From the NCBI RefSeq assembly GCF_019613955.1, contig NZ_CP080443.1, forward strand, positions 1,550,001-1,614,000: a stretch of DNA of 64,000 bases, read 5' to 3'. A model generated the notes under the pieces. That model ran no database searches. It saw nothing but the letters and a program-made list of their open reading frames with translations, and was not told the DNA's origin. Shown piece after piece: positions 55,564 to 64,000 of this stretch (its first letter is position 1; each line of letters begins with the position of its first letter). The DNA comes from Chryseobacterium sp. LJ668. GTDB lineage: Bacteria; Bacteroidota; Bacteroidia; Flavobacteriales; Weeksellaceae. Position numbers and translations under genes: made by a program.

Positions 55564-56892
55564 ATGCAATATCTTGACAATATTATTTTTCTGATTCTAT
55601 TAGTTGCAGGTTTTGGGTTATTCGGAAAAAGCCTTTCTAAAATTTATAGAAATATCAGGTTAGGTAGAGAAATCAATCGCAGCGACAGAAAGCCTGAACG
55701 CTGGGAAACAATGACTCGTGTTGCGCTTGGACAAAGCAGAATGGTAAAAAGACCTATTGCAGGTATTCTTCACCTTTTTGTATATGTTGGTTTTGTAATC
55801 ATCAATATAGAACTGATCGAAATCGTTGTTGATGGTATCTTCGGAACCCATCGTTTTCTTGCAACGATATTCGGGCATACTTTTTATAATATTTTCACGG
55901 TAACTCTTGAAGTTTTAGCGATTCTTGTCGTTATTGGCGTTGTTTTATTTTTTATCAGACGTAATTTTTACGGTGTTAAGCGATTGACAATGAAAGAGCT
56001 TTTCGGATGGCCAAAAAATGATGCCAATTGGATTTTGATCATCGAATTTGCTTTGATGGTAGCTTTCTTCTCAATGAATGCCGCAGATCATCAATTGCAA
56101 GGTGCTTATGCAGCCCATCCCATTCCTGGAAGTTTCCCAATCAGCGGAATTTTACTGGGATGGTTTTCTGGTTTTAGCGAACCAACGTTACATTTGATAG
56201 AGAGAACAGCTTGGTGGTTTCACTTCATAGGAATTCTATTTTTCATGAATTACCTTTATTATTCTAAACATTTACACATTATCTTGGCGTTTCCGAGCAC
56301 TTGGTATGCAAACTTAGACTTATACGGGAAGTTTAATAATTTAGACTCAGTAACCAAAGAAATCAAATTAATGATGGATCCCAATGCAGATCCTTATGCT
56401 GCTCCGGCTGAAGGTGATATTGCTGAAGCTCCGTCTAAATTTGGTGCAGAAGATGTGTTTGATTTAAACCAGGTTCAGTTGCTGAATGCCTATTCTTGTA
56501 CAGAATGCGGCAGATGTACTTCTGTATGCCCGGCAAATATTACCGGCAAAATATTGTCTCCGAGATTGATTTTAATGAAAACAAGAGATCGTTTGGAAGA
56601 AGTCGGAAGAAATATTGATAAAAACGGAAAATTTGAAGATGACGGCAAAAAATTGCTGAATGATTATATCACAAAAGAAGAGCTTTGGGCATGTACCACG
56701 TGTAATGCATGTACGGAAGCTTGTCCGGTATTGCTTGATCCACTATCTATCATTTTCGACATGAGAAGATTCTTGGTGATGGAGCAGTCGGCCGCACCGC
56801 AGGAGCTAAATCTGATGATGACCAATGTCGAAAATAATGCTGCACCATGGCAATATAATCAGGCAGACCGTTTGAATTGGGCAAAAGATTAA
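55564..56892 (+). CDS. Membrane-bound 4Fe-4S dicluster protein (Hdr/Nar-like)
   Basis: 442 residues. Five to six membrane helices with His residues resembling a NarI/HdrE-type b-haem domain (about 1-250) precede a ferredoxin-like domain with two cluster motifs: CTECGRCTSVCP (near 312) and CTTCNACTEACP (near 378). It probably transfers electrons from the quinone pool or cytosol, together with the CCG-domain protein encoded 64 bp downstream. Substrate and physiological partner are unknown. The pair is common in Bacteroidetes next to mlaD-like genes. Confidence 0.87.
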   Translation: MQYLDNIIFLILLVAGFGLFGKSLSKIYRNIRLGREINRSDRKPERWETMTRVALGQSRMVKRPIAGILHLFVYVGFVIINIELIEIVVDGIFGTHRFLATIFGHTFYNIFTVTLEVLAILVVIGVVLFFIRRNFYGVKRLTMKELFGWPKNDANWILIIEFALMVAFFSMNAADHQLQGAYAAHPIPGSFPISGILLGWFSGFSEPTLHLIERTAWWFHFIGILFFMNYLYYSKHLHIILAFPSTWYANLDLYGKFNNLDSVTKEIKLMMDPNADPYAAPAEGDIAEAPSKFGAEDVFDLNQVQLLNAYSCTECGRCTSVCPANITGKILSPRLILMKTRDRLEEVGRNIDKNGKFEDDGKKLLNDYITKEELWACTTCNACTEACPVLLDPLSIIFDMRRFLVMEQSAAPQELNLMMTNVENNAAPWQYNQADRLNWAKD

Positions 56893-56956
56893 TTAGAAAA
56901 TGAGATAATTTGAATAGTACAATCAATTATCAATCATCACTTATCATTAATAAATC

Positions 56957-57742
56957 ATGGATTTCACTATAAAAACAATGGCAGAATATGCTGCCGAAGG
57001 AAAATCACCAGAAGTTCTGTTTTGGGTTGGCTGTGCCGGAAGCTTTGATGACCGTGCAAAAAAAATCACCAAAGCATTTTGTAAAATTCTCAATAAAATA
57101 GGGGTTGATTTTGCTGTACTCGGACAGGAAGAAAGCTGCACCGGTGATCCTGCAAAACGTGCCGGAAACGAATTTGTTTTCCAGATGATGGCATTGACGA
57201 ATATTGAAGTACTGAATGCTTATGAAGTTAAAAAAATCGTCACGGCTTGTCCACATTGTTTCAATACGATTAAAAACGAATACCCGAGTTTAGGTGGAAA
57301 TTTTGAAGTGATTCATCATACGCAGTTTCTGAAACAGCTAATGAATGAAGGCAGACTGAAGATAGAAGGTGGCGCTTTTAAAGGTAAAAAAATCACTTTC
57401 CACGACCCTTGTTATCTTGGCAGAGCAAACGGTGAATATGAAGCGCCAAGAATGCTTCTTGAAAAACTGGATGCCGAATTAGTCGAAATGAAACGTTGCA
57501 AGACCAATGGTTTGTGTTGCGGTGCAGGGGGCGCACAGATGTTCAAAGAACCTGAAAAAGGAAATAAAGATATCAACGTAGAAAGAACTGAAGAAGCTTT
57601 GTCTTTTGAACCAAAAATCATAGCAACAGGCTGTCCTTTTTGTAATACCATGCTGACGGATGGTGTGAAGCATTTCAATAAGAATAATGAAGTAGAAGTA
57701 AAAGACATTGTAGAACTTTTGGCTGAGGCTGAAGATTTGTAA
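56957..57742 (+). CDS. Cysteine-rich (CCG domain) Fe-S oxidoreductase subunit
   Basis: 261 residues, soluble. Two CCG-type cysteine blocks: FWVGCAGSFDDR ... CTGDPAKRAG ... TACPHCFNTIKNEYP, and HDPCYLGRANGEYEAPR ... KTNGLCCGAGGAQMF ... IATGCPFCNTML. This is the HdrB/GlpC/LutA-type domain that binds an unusual cluster. It probably acts with the membrane 4Fe-4S protein just upstream as a two-piece HdrDE/GlpC-like oxidoreductase. Confidence 0.9.
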   Translation: MDFTIKTMAEYAAEGKSPEVLFWVGCAGSFDDRAKKITKAFCKILNKIGVDFAVLGQEESCTGDPAKRAGNEFVFQMMALTNIEVLNAYEVKKIVTACPHCFNTIKNEYPSLGGNFEVIHHTQFLKQLMNEGRLKIEGGAFKGKKITFHDPCYLGRANGEYEAPRMLLEKLDAELVEMKRCKTNGLCCGAGGAQMFKEPEKGNKDINVERTEEALSFEPKIIATGCPFCNTMLTDGVKHFNKNNEVEVKDIVELLAEAEDL

Positions 57743-57773
57743 GTGAACCAAATTCCTTTTATACGAATCTGTA

Positions 57774-58913
57774 ATGAAAATACAATGGAGACTTGCTTTT
57801 TTAGTTGTACTTTCTGTATTAATATATCTTACGGTTAGCAATTACAAAAACAGAGTTTATGACTGGGATATGCCGGGATATCTTGCTTGTCTTTATGAAT
57901 TAGAGTTCCCAAATTCCGCAGAGAAAGTACATCAATTAACCTATTCGTCTATAAAAAAAGAAGCTTCACCGCTTCAATATAAAGATATCTCAGGACTCGT
58001 AATACCTAATAAAGCAATACAGTTTTTTGAAAAGAATCCTAAAGGACTGAGTGAGCAGATTCCTTATTACAAAATCAAAGTAGGTTATAATTTGGTGATT
58101 TTGGGGCTATATAAATCAGGATTTTCGGGTCCGCATTCTGTCTTGTTGGTGAGTTGCATTTTTTATTTTTTATCAGGACTTTTACTTTTTTATATCTTAC
58201 AACAAATTTTTCCTCAAAACTATATTATAGCATCTGTATCTACTTTGGTGATAGTTTTATTGCCAACAGCGAAATTTATGGCAAAAACTCCCAGTCCGGA
58301 TATGTTGGGATTTCTTTTTTTACTGCTTTTTGTTTTGGCTTTATTTAAAAAATGGAACCAATGGATTGTATTTTTAATTTTATTACTTACCATTCTTATC
58401 CGCCCGGATTACATTATTTTTGCCCTGACTTATTTGTTAACAGTAATCTTTTTCAGATTTATTAAAGAAAATAAAAAATTTGATTTTAACCTTGTTTTTC
58501 AAGGTATTTTATTGACAGGAATATATATCTTCATCTTAAAATATTATAGTTATCCAGGTTGGAAAGATCTTTTTTATGATACTTTTATCGAAAGAAGACC
58601 ATTGATCTCTGCGCAGCAAGCCAATTTTTCACTACATGCTTATCTGGAAATTCTTTTTAATAAGTTTATCTATTTTAAGAAAGTCAGTGTGTCAGCATTG
58701 CTGATTTTCATATTTATTTTTTATTTTTCCAAAGATTTTTATGTACGTTTGATTTCTTTCTTCCTTTTTGCGAATATTTACATTAAGTTTTTAATCTTTC
58801 CGGATTCTGCTAGCGTAAGATTTTTTTTTGGTTTTATAATCCTTCTTTTTTTGATGCTTTTATATGCTTTGAGCAAAAAATATAATGGCTTTCAACTCAA
58901 CAAAATTGCGTAA
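57774..58913 (+). CDS. Polytopic membrane protein, GT-C glycosyltransferase-like
   Basis: 379 residues with about nine to ten membrane helices. The first periplasmic loop has a DWDMPGYLACLYEL segment, a place where GT-C enzymes (PMT/ArnT-like) carry catalytic acidic residues, and an ILIRPDYIIFALTYLL segment typical of such proteins. It is AT-rich and Phe/Ile/Leu heavy. A role in glycan transfer is plausible given the glycan genes downstream, but no family was firmly recognised. It sits between the Fe-S pair and a conserved small protein gene. Confidence 0.6.
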   Translation: MKIQWRLAFLVVLSVLIYLTVSNYKNRVYDWDMPGYLACLYELEFPNSAEKVHQLTYSSIKKEASPLQYKDISGLVIPNKAIQFFEKNPKGLSEQIPYYKIKVGYNLVILGLYKSGFSGPHSVLLVSCIFYFLSGLLLFYILQQIFPQNYIIASVSTLVIVLLPTAKFMAKTPSPDMLGFLFLLLFVLALFKKWNQWIVFLILLLTILIRPDYIIFALTYLLTVIFFRFIKENKKFDFNLVFQGILLTGIYIFILKYYSYPGWKDLFYDTFIERRPLISAQQANFSLHAYLEILFNKFIYFKKVSVSALLIFIFIFYFSKDFYVRLISFFLFANIYIKFLIFPDSASVRFFFGFIILLFLMLLYALSKKYNGFQLNKIA

Positions 58914-58938
58914 TTTTACTCTTTAAAATTAGTTTAAG

Positions 58939-59427
58939 ATGAAAATTGAAGAATCAAATATAGTAGAGGCAGAAGATTACAGAGTGATTATATATCCTGC
59001 TTCAAGAGCTTTTACAACCAAAGAAGCAAAAGTAATTACCGAAAAACTGTATGATTTTCTTGCCGGCTGGGCTGCCCACGGGAAACCGCTTTCTTCATCA
59101 TTTAAAATCGAAAAAAATCAGTTTATTGTAATCTGTGTAGATGAAGAAAAAGAAATGGCTTCAGGCTGCAGTATTGATGCCTTAGGAAAGATCATGAGAG
59201 AAATCGATGAAGAATATCAATTAGGATTGTTTGACAGAATGAAAGCCAGCTTCATAGAAAATGGCGAAATAAAAACGCTAAAACTTTTAGATTTTAAGAA
59301 CAAAGTGAGAAGTGGAGAATTATCAAATGAAATAGAGGTTTTCGATTTTTCTAAAAATACATATTTAGAATTTCTGGGAAATTTCCTACTTCCTTTTAAT
59401 AGAAGCTGGGCTGCCGGTATCAAATAA
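58939..59427 (+). CDS. Conserved Bacteroidetes protein of unknown function
   Basis: 162 residues, soluble, no signal peptide. Features: VIIYPASRAFTTKEAKVITE, a LAGWAAHGKPLSSSFKIEKN segment and a CSIDALGKIMREIDEEYQLG segment. Close homologues are often named 'ABC transporter ATPase' in databases, but no Walker A, signature or Walker B motif exists here, so I do not use that name. It is usually found beside the Fe-S pair in flavobacteria; here a membrane protein gene separates them. Function unknown. Confidence 0.78.
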   Translation: MKIEESNIVEAEDYRVIIYPASRAFTTKEAKVITEKLYDFLAGWAAHGKPLSSSFKIEKNQFIVICVDEEKEMASGCSIDALGKIMREIDEEYQLGLFDRMKASFIENGEIKTLKLLDFKNKVRSGELSNEIEVFDFSKNTYLEFLGNFLLPFNRSWAAGIK

Positions 59428-59474
59428 TTTTCTCAGGATTAAATCAAAATCAAGAGAATGCATGAACATTTGTA

Positions 59475-60617
59475 ATGCCGAAAATTCTATTCTTAACGAC
59501 CGCTCACAACTATAACGATGACCGTATTTTTTATCATCAGGCTCATGAACTTTTAACAAAAGGTTTTGATGTCAAAATCTGTAGTCTGTATTCGGAATTT
59601 AAAGGTAAGATCGATGGAATTGATATAGAATCTTTTGATCTTATAAGAGAATCTTCAGCTGTCAAAATTAAAAAATTCAAGGAAATTTGTGATTCTTATC
59701 AACCGAACTGCATTATTTGTTCTGAACCTCTTGCCGTGATTGCCGCAAATCAATTTCGTAAAAATAAAAAAGCGAGCATTGTTTATGATATTACAGAATG
59801 GTATCCTTCAATGTCGATGCTTCAGCATGATCATGTTCTGATGAAATTCATTCACGGAATAAAATTTTTTCTGATTCAGCTATATGCAGGATTCTTGAGT
59901 ACGCATTTCATATTCGGAGAAGAAACCAAAAAATTTCCGCTCGCTTATTTTTTTCCGTTTAAAGAAAAACTAGTGGTTCCTTATTATCCTGATGAGAAAT
60001 TCATTCATGAAAACCGTAAAACGCTAGAGAAAAATAAGATCACTCTTTGTTATACCGGAGCTATTTCTGAAGATAAAGGGATCGGAAATTTTTTCAAAGC
60101 AATTGACAGGCTTCAAAAACGGAATTCTGATTTGAATATAAATATTCTGATTGTAGGCTCTACAAGAATAAAAATTGATGATTTGTATTTTTCAAATCTG
60201 CTTTCTCAATTTTCGTTTAAAAATATTGAAATCAGAATGCCTGTCTCATTTGAAAAATTCACCGATGCATTTGCTGATGCAGATATATGCTTTGATTTAC
60301 GAGAATTTAATTTCGAAAACCATCATTCGCTTCCGATCAAACTATTTTATTATATGGGAGCAGGAAAACCTGTAATTTATTCAAATTTGAAAGGGATTAG
60401 AAAGCATCTGGATATTTCTGATTTCGGATTTCTGGTTAATCCTCAAAGTTCTGAGACAATAGCCAAGCAGATCGAAAAGTACCTAAAGAGTCCCGAACTT
60501 TATCAACTTCATGCGGAAAATGCTCTTAAAGCATTCCACGAGAAGTATAGTTGGAAAATTATCAAAGAATCTTTTGTTAATTTTATACAAAATTCTTTAC
60601 CAAAAAATATCAAATGA
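59475..60617 (+). CDS. Glycosyltransferase, GT4-like
   Basis: 380 residues. Two Rossmann-like halves: an N-terminal FLTTAHNYNDDRIFYHQAHE with SLYSEFKGKIDGIDIESF, and a C-terminal ITLCYTGAISEDKGIGNFFK, DADICFDLRE and LPIKLFYYMGAGKPVIYSN typical of the GT-B donor-binding site (the E-rich loop is weakly conserved). It probably adds a sugar to a surface glycan in the cytoplasm. Its stop overlaps the flippase start by 4 nt (ATGA). Confidence 0.85.
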   Translation: MPKILFLTTAHNYNDDRIFYHQAHELLTKGFDVKICSLYSEFKGKIDGIDIESFDLIRESSAVKIKKFKEICDSYQPNCIICSEPLAVIAANQFRKNKKASIVYDITEWYPSMSMLQHDHVLMKFIHGIKFFLIQLYAGFLSTHFIFGEETKKFPLAYFFPFKEKLVVPYYPDEKFIHENRKTLEKNKITLCYTGAISEDKGIGNFFKAIDRLQKRNSDLNINILIVGSTRIKIDDLYFSNLLSQFSFKNIEIRMPVSFEKFTDAFADADICFDLREFNFENHHSLPIKLFYYMGAGKPVIYSNLKGIRKHLDISDFGFLVNPQSSETIAKQIEKYLKSPELYQLHAENALKAFHEKYSWKIIKESFVNFIQNSLPKNIK

Positions 60618-61870
60618 AGCAACTGAAGATCGTTCAGACTTTTATTTCTCGGTTTTTAATTTTGATACTTAGCTTTGGTTTGGTCGTCTTATCTACGAAT
60701 ATGTGGGGAAGTGAGGGAAAAGGTACCATTTCAATCGTTATTGCCAATGCAGCGATAGTAAGCTTTTTTAGCAGTATTTTTTCCGGAAGCAGCACTTCCT
60801 ATTTTGCAAAAAAGTTTAAAGTCGAACAGATTCTTATCTATTCGTATATCTGGTCATTATTTATCGGATGTACTGTACCATTAGCTTTTGCTTTTACCTC
60901 TATTCATAACGAATATCTGTACTCTTTGATTGGTATTTCAATATTATCTTCACTTCTTGCAACTAATATCAGCCTTTTTGTAGGGACACAAAATATCAGA
61001 TTGTTTAATATATATACAGTTTTACAACAACTGGTTCATGTTATTTTTATTGTTGTTTTTATCTATTTTTTGAATCTAAAAGATGTTTCTGCCTACTTCT
61101 TTGCTCAGATATGTTGTCTCTTTTTCTTATTTGGAATAAGTTTTTTCCAGATTATGAAAAAGTGCACTGTTTCAGAATTCAAATTCTCGAGATCAGTACT
61201 TAAAAATATGTTTGAATACGGCTGGAAAAATCAATTAAGCACATTCATTCAGTTTTTAAATTACCGATTGTCATTTTATTTCCTGGAACACTTTGAGGGA
61301 TTAGCTGCTGTCGGAATATTTTCTATTGGAATTACCTTCTCAGAAGCCATCTGGACGATTACCAGAAGTATTGCAGTCGTTCTTTATTCTGATGTAATCA
61401 ACAGCAAAAGCAAAGAAGAATCGATTATAAAAGTCAAATCTTCATTAAAACTTTCATTTACCATGATGCTGATTTTTATTTTAGGAATTATCGTCATTCC
61501 GGCACAAATGTATGTACAGATTTTCGGCCGTGAGTTTACCAATACAAAATATATTATGCTGATTCTATCTCCGGGAATTTTTGCGATTGCAGTCAGTGAT
61601 ATGATAGGATATTATTTCTCCGGAATTAAAGAACTTAAGATTTTAAATGTAAAATCATTGGTTGGGCTGTCCATTACCATTATATTTTCTCTACTGCTCA
61701 TTCCTCGTTGGGGAATTTTTGGAGCTTGCGTAGTTACCTCGGTTTCGTATTGTTTGTCAGCTGCCATTTTATTCTGGAAGTTCTATCGTTCAACAGATTT
61801 GCGCTTAAAGGATTATATTATTTCAAAAACGGACATTAATAATTTACTTCACGTATTTAAAATTAAATAA
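60614..61870 (+). CDS. Polysaccharide flippase-like membrane protein (MOP/Wzx type)
   Basis: 418 residues with about 12 helices. Typical MATE/Wzx features: an N-terminal FGLVVLSTNMWGSEGKGTIS, a central FEYGWKNQLSTFIQFLNYRL and a C-terminal IPRWGIFGACVVTSVSYCLS. Such proteins flip lipid-linked sugar units across the membrane. It overlaps the glycosyltransferase gene by 4 nt, so the two are coupled. No polymerase (Wzy) or ligase gene is seen in the window. Confidence 0.85.
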   Translation: MKQLKIVQTFISRFLILILSFGLVVLSTNMWGSEGKGTISIVIANAAIVSFFSSIFSGSSTSYFAKKFKVEQILIYSYIWSLFIGCTVPLAFAFTSIHNEYLYSLIGISILSSLLATNISLFVGTQNIRLFNIYTVLQQLVHVIFIVVFIYFLNLKDVSAYFFAQICCLFFLFGISFFQIMKKCTVSEFKFSRSVLKNMFEYGWKNQLSTFIQFLNYRLSFYFLEHFEGLAAVGIFSIGITFSEAIWTITRSIAVVLYSDVINSKSKEESIIKVKSSLKLSFTMMLIFILGIIVIPAQMYVQIFGREFTNTKYIMLILSPGIFAIAVSDMIGYYFSGIKELKILNVKSLVGLSITIIFSLLLIPRWGIFGACVVTSVSYCLSAAILFWKFYRSTDLRLKDYIISKTDINNLLHVFKIK

Positions 61871-61953
61871 GGAAACTAAGATAATCGAGAAATAATAAGT
61901 TTTGTAACTAAATCTGTAAAACAATTTTATATTTTTACCTTTCAAATTTGATT

Positions 61954-63852
61954 ATGTGCGGAATCTGCGGTTATTATTCATTCAGGAAAGACATTTCTTC
62001 TAAAAATATTTTAGAAATGAATAAATCTATTCGGCATCGCGGTCCTGATGATGAAGGTTTTTGGCTGTTTGATGGAGTAGTAGGAAAATCTTTTTCAGGA
62101 GTAGATTCTACACAAAAAATCAAAGAAGCATTTCCAGTTTTAGAAGGAGAAAAATCAAAAATTGCATTAGGTTTCAGGCGGCTTTCAATATTGGATTTAT
62201 CTGAAAAAGGACATCAGCCGATGCTTTCAGATCATGAAAAAATCAGCCTCACTTTCAATGGTGAAATTTATAATTTTAAAAAATTACGAAAAGAGCTTGA
62301 AGATCTTGATCATACATTCAAAAGTCATTCTGATACTGAAGTTATTCTTAGATCTTATGAAGAATGGGGAACAGAAATGTTTGCCAAGTTCGATGGAATG
62401 TTTGCGATTGCTTTGATCGATTTAGAAAAAAATAAATTACTCTTAGCAAGAGATCGGGTAGGTTTAAAACCCTTATTTTACTACAAAAATCAGGATACCA
62501 TTCTGTGGGCATCTGAAATAAAATCGCTTCTTAAACATGAATTCTTGACTCCTGAAATCAATTGGCAGGGCGTTTATACGAATTTTCTTTTTCAGACGAC
62601 TTTAGCTCCGGAAACTTGCTTTAAAGATGTTTTTTCTTTAGAGCCTGCATCTTTTATAAATATTGACTTAAATAATTTTAAAACAGAAAAAGAATTTTAC
62701 TGGAAGTTTCCTCCAACCAATCAAAATATTTCAGAGGATGAAGCAGCAACAAAAATAGATCAGTTGCTTTCTGAAAGTGTTCAGAAGCAGCTTTTTGCAG
62801 ATGTTCCGGTAGCAAGCATGATGAGCGGCGGCATAGATTCTACCTTGATTACGGCCAAGTCTAAGCCTTACAAAAATGACATCAATGCATTTACTATTGC
62901 TTATCCTTTTTCAGAAGACGAAGTGAAAAATGCTGCTTTGGTAGCTGATAAGTTTGATGTTCTACATCATATAAAAAAAGTTTCGGACGAAGAAATTTTA
63001 AGCCAATTAAAAGAAAATATCCAGCATTTTGAAGAACCTTACAGCAGTCTGGAAGTCTTGATGAACGCTGCAGAATACGCTAAAAGTTTTGGTTTTAAAG
63101 TGGTATTAAGCGGCAACGGCGCCGATGAATTATTCGCAGGATATTCTCATTCTCTGAAACTGAATAGATGGCTTTCGATGAAGAATTTTAATTTTATAAG
63201 AAATTTTATTTTCACTAATGACGATTTTTCATTGAAGGTTAAAAATTATTTTTCACAGGATTCTCTATTTGATTTTTTCAGGCAGAGTCAGGCCGGGATG
63301 AAACCTTTGCAGGCTGGAAAAGTTTTTAAAAAAGAAATTTACAATCAGATCAATTCAGATTTAAAACAGTTTCATTTATCGGAAACCTATAATTATAGTG
63401 GACTTTTTGAATATGATATGAAGTATTCTCTATCTTCGCATCATGTCTTCCGTGATGATCTGAGCGCAATGAAATATGGTGTTGAATTTAGATATCCTTA
63501 TCTAAGCAATGATTTGATTGATTATGTTTCTAGTCTGCCGGAAAAATTCAGATTCAACGGAACTCAAAATAAACCGTTGCTGAGAAAAGTGGGCCAAAAA
63601 TATTTGCCATCTGAAGTTTTGGAAATGCCGAAGCGTGGATTTTCTTTTCCTCTCGCTTATTTTATTAAAAAGGAGAAGAACATGCAGGATTTTATTGTTG
63701 AAAATTTAGAAAGTTTAAAAAAACGGAATTTTTTCAATTCAGAAGTCATCGATGAATGGTGGAAAAACCAGAAAGATGAATATGACTATGTAAAAATCTG
63801 GCAATTGGTTACTTTTGAGCTTTGGTACCAAAAATATTTTGAAGAGCAATAA
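61954..63852 (+). CDS. asnB: Asparagine synthetase (glutamine-hydrolysing)
   Basis: 632 residues from the ATG at 61954, chosen so that the protein begins MCGICGYYS, leaving Cys2 as the glutaminase nucleophile after Met removal. The GATase II domain has RHRGPDDEG and LTFNGEIYNFKKLRKEL. The synthetase domain has the PP-loop ASMMSGGIDSTLI and the YPYLSNDLIDYVSSLPEKFR-type region. It makes Asn from Asp using Gln and ATP. In glycan loci, AsnB-like proteins also amidate sugar acids, and its position after GT and flippase genes makes that possible. Confidence 0.93.
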   Translation: MCGICGYYSFRKDISSKNILEMNKSIRHRGPDDEGFWLFDGVVGKSFSGVDSTQKIKEAFPVLEGEKSKIALGFRRLSILDLSEKGHQPMLSDHEKISLTFNGEIYNFKKLRKELEDLDHTFKSHSDTEVILRSYEEWGTEMFAKFDGMFAIALIDLEKNKLLLARDRVGLKPLFYYKNQDTILWASEIKSLLKHEFLTPEINWQGVYTNFLFQTTLAPETCFKDVFSLEPASFINIDLNNFKTEKEFYWKFPPTNQNISEDEAATKIDQLLSESVQKQLFADVPVASMMSGGIDSTLITAKSKPYKNDINAFTIAYPFSEDEVKNAALVADKFDVLHHIKKVSDEEILSQLKENIQHFEEPYSSLEVLMNAAEYAKSFGFKVVLSGNGADELFAGYSHSLKLNRWLSMKNFNFIRNFIFTNDDFSLKVKNYFSQDSLFDFFRQSQAGMKPLQAGKVFKKEIYNQINSDLKQFHLSETYNYSGLFEYDMKYSLSSHHVFRDDLSAMKYGVEFRYPYLSNDLIDYVSSLPEKFRFNGTQNKPLLRKVGQKYLPSEVLEMPKRGFSFPLAYFIKKEKNMQDFIVENLESLKKRNFFNSEVIDEWWKNQKDEYDYVKIWQLVTFELWYQKYFEEQ

Positions 63853-63874
63853 ACTTCAATTTCATTTTATATTT

Positions 63875-63882
63875 TACCTTTG
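63875..63882 (+). promoter_or_regulatory. Promoter -7 element (TACCTTTG)
   Basis: Consensus TAnnTTTG ending 4 nt before the ATG of the last gene, so transcription would start at or very near the start codon. Confidence 0.6.
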
Positions 63883-63886
63883 CAGT

Positions 63887-64000
63887 ATGAAAAATCTGCT
63901 TTTTGGAATTTTATTGGGATGTTTTGCGCTTATGGGATGCAGGAGTGATGAGGATTCTGTTCAGAAAATAGATCAGATCATGAGTTTCTATATAAAAGAT
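63887..64000 (+). CDS. Lipoprotein, N-terminal fragment
   Basis: The first 38 codons lie in the window. MKNLLFGILLGCFALMGC is a lipoprotein signal with lipobox LMGC, followed by RSDEDSVQKIDQIMSFYIKD. The rest is beyond the edge, so the family is unknown. The upstream -7 box suggests a leaderless or very short-leader mRNA. Confidence 0.8.
   Translation, partial: MKNLLFGILLGCFALMGCRSDEDSVQKIDQIMSFYIKD

Noticed and set aside
58939..59427. Annotation as ABC transporter ATPase
   Set aside because: This name is attached to homologues in databases, but no Walker A, signature or Walker B motif is present in the 162 residues.
1..64000. tRNA, rRNA, CRISPR array, prophage or insertion sequence
   Set aside because: No tRNA T-loop pattern in gaps, no regularly spaced repeats, and no transposase, integrase or phage structural protein was found among the reading frames.

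Overview
The window looks like a chromosomal segment of a Flavobacteriia member, most probably Chryseobacterium or a close relative. This rests on the low G+C content, the many promoters of the Bacteroidetes form (TTTG about 19 nt upstream of TAnnTTTG), A-rich leaders in place of Shine-Dalgarno sites, a type IX secretion component (PorD) together with a secreted protein carrying a type IX C-terminal domain, and lineage-typical families (DUF4835, DUF5687, DUF4251, DUF4349). The genus is an inference from protein resemblance; no rRNA or tRNA gene was found to confirm it.

Layout. 1-11.1 kb: housekeeping genes (end of lptE, a large acidic TPR-like protein, DUF4126, rnpA-tcdA-tatD-like on the minus strand, a TetR regulator, bamD, RNA polymerase omega-like, coaBC, porD, recN). 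11.1-13.6 kb: the most accessory-looking stretch, with a decayed regulator-like remnant, a lipoprotein gene whose start is cut off by an apparent one-base loss in an A-tract, a tiny membrane protein and a pair of strong hairpins. 13.6-28.6 kb: a two-gene ABC exporter, divergent class II and class I fumarases, a secreted GH13 glucanase, prfA, a prolyl oligopeptidase and methylmalonyl-CoA mutase.

29.2-33.9 kb: the most interesting locus. A self-contained short transcription unit (consensus promoter, 25-codon ORF, nested hairpins, intrinsic terminator) precedes rtcB, a nucleotidyltransferase-like gene, prfH and a TPR gene, then a dipeptide epimerase. RtcB (RNA ligase) with PrfH (release factor homologue) is a known pair for rescuing and repairing ribosomes cut in the decoding centre. 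The nucleotidyltransferase-like protein, the TPR protein and the upstream RNA are candidate unstudied parts of it.

33.9-52 kb: tandem small cytochromes c, meaB (chaperone of the mutase at 26.5 kb), an M48 lipoprotein protease, an MlaE/MlaF lipid transport pair with an outer-membrane barrel, a sugar-phosphate transferase, queE-folD-methyltransferase-pgi, DUF4349, an acyl-CoA dehydrogenase, DoxX, an AI-2E family permease and lon. 52-64 kb: a periplasmic PPIase, the separate MlaD-like protein, a two-gene Fe-S oxidoreductase, a GT-C-like membrane protein, and a glycosyltransferase / flippase / asparagine synthetase group that suggests surface glycan synthesis, ending in a truncated lipoprotein gene.

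Starts were moved downstream in many genes because the longest reading frame runs back through a recognisable promoter or lacks the expected signal peptide.
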